Shown here: in pieces, positions 62,501 through 64,000 of the stretch
How the letters are laid out: each line of letters begins with the position of its first letter
Position numbering within the stretch: position 1 is the first letter of the stretch
Assembly: GCA_045837725.1 (NCBI GenBank)
Contig: JBEWZL010000078.1
Span: 62,001 to 126,000, forward strand
DNA length: 64,000 nt
DNA from: Vermamoeba vermiformis
Lineage: Eukaryota; Tubulinea; Echinamoebida
Direction: 5' to 3'
Notes under the pieces: generated by a model
Told to the model about the DNA's origin: nothing
Seen by the model: only the letters and a program-made list of their open reading frames with translations
The model's database searches: none
Position numbers and translations under genes: made by a program

Positions 62501-64000
62501 TGCTCGTCGATTACTTTGCAGATTTGCCCGCAGCACTGGTGCCACTAGCCACCCTCACGGACATGCTCGAGGCAATGAGTACGTCACGTGCGCTGTTGCT
62601 ATTTATAGACACTAATTCTTCGTGCGCAGAACTCGCTGCCGTGCCCGACTTCCAATTCGAGCTGCAGCGCAGTGCATTGCTGTCGCTGCCCTACTCGCAC
62701 TTCAAAGTGTTGGCGCGCATGAGTGAGTTCGTGCACCGCCTCACTGCCCTGCTCGCTGACGATGACACGCGTCAATCGGTGTTCTCCAAGGCCTGTTACC
62801 GATTCGGACTGTGTTTCATACAGCAGTACGTATTGATGGATTGCCTTATAAGGACATGTCATCTAACGAGCTATTTTTAGTGCCTCGTGTCTCAAGTCGA
62901 GTGCGGTGATTGACGGCAACGAAAAGATTGCCAAACAAGTTGCCAGCACGTGTCAAGTATTCGAGTACATTGTCACGCACCGCGAGCGACTCTTCAATGT
63001 AAGTCCGTGATCTCATTCAGTGAATACTGATCGCTCTATTTTTAGCTGCAACTCACTACCGAGCAAACATTCACGCAAAAAGATGAAGCACTCTATTTGG
63101 ACACGAGCTCGCGCGATGCACTGTTCAAACTGATGATCAATCCGCATTACAAGGGTACGCTCTATATAGACCGATCGATCTTTGCGCAGTAGACTCATCG
63201 CGTGATTTCAGAGCAAGATTTCTTAGAAGTGCTCGCCTTTGGAGCAGGCTACGTGTTGAGTGCCACCAACTGGTTCACGCAGCTGATTGAGTGCTACAAC
63301 GCACTCGGCAACACCATCGCTGCATTCCAAGTGCCCATCAAACTGCGGTAATATACAGCAACAGGTCGCTCGTTTGAACTAGCAGCTAATTCGACAACAG
63401 CATCTTGACTATCTTCGAGGCGTGGCTGAAGATGAACAAGCGCGAGTTGGTCTCAGAGCGCGAGGCCGTCAAAGTGTTGTGCAAGTTCCTGCAACACGAG
63501 ACCAACAGCTCGCCGCACGTGCAAGTCTTGGTCAGCTCGCTCAATGTGCTCATGCTCACGCAGACCAAAGTTGTTCCGCTGCCCTCGAGCTCCGTGCCCC
63601 TACTCGTACGTACCACTCGAAGCTATTTTTAGCTGTTTGACGACTGACGCGTTCGACAGGTGCCAAATATACGCGAAGACTTCTCGATCTACAATTTTTC
63701 GACCAAAGAAGTGGCCCGCGAGCTGTGTCTGATCGATTGGAGTCTGTTCAAGGAAGTCGATCCGACCGAGTGCAGCCACAAGCGGTTCATGGAGGCACGT
63801 ACTGGCGGTTATTTCTTCAAAGCCGCTGAACGATTCAACAACATCAATGCGTGGGTGCAGTACGAGATCCTTCGATTAACAGCTGTCAAAGACCGTGTCA
63901 CGTTCATGACATTTTTGGCCGAAGTAGCTTCGGTAAGTAACGCCAATTCAGAGAACAGCTAATTCAGTGAATAACACGTATGCGCAGGAATGTTTGAGTA
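59586..64000 (+). CDS. putative transmembrane RhoGAP-like / RasGEF protein (partial at window end)
   Basis: The ATG at 59586 opens a signal peptide (MQLIRLLFLITLLSTLTIVSA). The ectodomain has about 12 N-glycosylation-type sites (NxS/T) and several Cys. One helix follows, LLPAIVIPAVIGGVVLTLGIVV (near 61045-61110), then basic residues (RHKSTR) and a Ser-rich cytoplasmic part. Downstream, in joined exons, come a RhoGAP-like fold (FNVFGRPLSEVV ... LPILLEEL ... YFADLPAALVPL ... LPYSHFKVLARM; 62155-62880), a RasGEFN/REM region (62881-63600) and the start of a CDC25/RasGEF domain (STKEVARELCLIDWSLFKEVDPTEC ... FNNINAWVQYEILRL). The arginine finger G-x-F-R of active RhoGAPs is not seen. Whether ectodomain and GEF are one gene depends on the junction near 61775-61821: a normal gtac donor breaks frame, while a GC donor (gcacgt) keeps it. 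If they are two genes, the second would start near the ATG at 61882. Confidence 0.6.

Overview
This window is nuclear DNA of a unicellular eukaryote. The genes are dense, lie on both strands and are cut by many short GT-AG introns, mostly 45-70 nt, with donors such as gtacgt, gtaagt, gtgagt and gtgcgt. The gene set points to an Amorphea-type protist, perhaps an early opisthokont/holomycotan relative or an amoebozoan. It includes TOR, PSMB6, TCTP, CPSF3, DSCC1, TMEM18, a voltage-gated proton channel, a sacsin-like giant, a PH-RhoGAP-CARMIL protein of the kind described in Dictyostelium, and an Spt23/Mga2-like membrane transcription factor known mainly from fungi. No species is named because the sequence does not settle it.

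Layout. 1-5 kb: 3' end of a hemerythrin-like gene, a small RGS protein, a CaMK-type kinase and TMEM18. 5-12.6 kb: Spt23/Mga2-like factor (+), then DSCC1 and CPSF3 (both -). 12.6-14.2 kb: a small inverted-repeat unit and a secreted Cys-rich protein. 14.6-30.6 kb (+): CARMIL-GAP, an unusual nuclease-like/kinase fusion with DFE in place of DFG, an STE-type kinase, and a PH/RA-like proline-rich scaffold with internal duplications. 30.8-41.1 kb: PSMB6 (+), TPT1 (-) and TOR (+, ending in a single 6.9-kb exon). 41.2-43.3 kb: a compositionally foreign, gene-free block with tRNA-like (SINE-type) pieces. 43.4-48.4 kb: nicotinate/nicotinamide-nucleotide adenylyltransferase-like gene (-), UQCRH (+), a seven-helix membrane protein (-) and a proton channel (+). 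48.8-59.2 kb: sacsin-like gene with two SRR modules. 59.6 kb to the window end: a secreted/transmembrane N-terminus that appears to be spliced onto a degenerate RhoGAP, a RasGEFN and a RasGEF domain.

The most striking thing is not a gene. The DNA is saturated with short palindromes that look like transcription-factor sites, in introns and exons, in all reading frames and on both strands: TGACA-SS-TGTCA (34 perfect copies by hand count; about 0.02 expected), CACGTG (about 88 copies inside the 10.4-kb sacsin-like gene; about 2.5 expected), CTA-W4-TAG/CC-W6-GG MADS-type boxes (over 20 in the last 15 kb), and TTCA-S-TGAA. This resembles the highly iterated palindromes of some cyanobacteria, but in a eukaryote and with several words at once. 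Their density differs greatly from gene to gene.

Functionally, several genes are signalling or cytoskeletal: RGS, three protein kinases, TOR, CARMIL-GAP, the PH/proline-rich scaffold and RasGEF/RhoGAP. The rest are housekeeping. Exon boundaries were worked out by hand from reading-frame continuity; most are solid and the doubtful ones are flagged.
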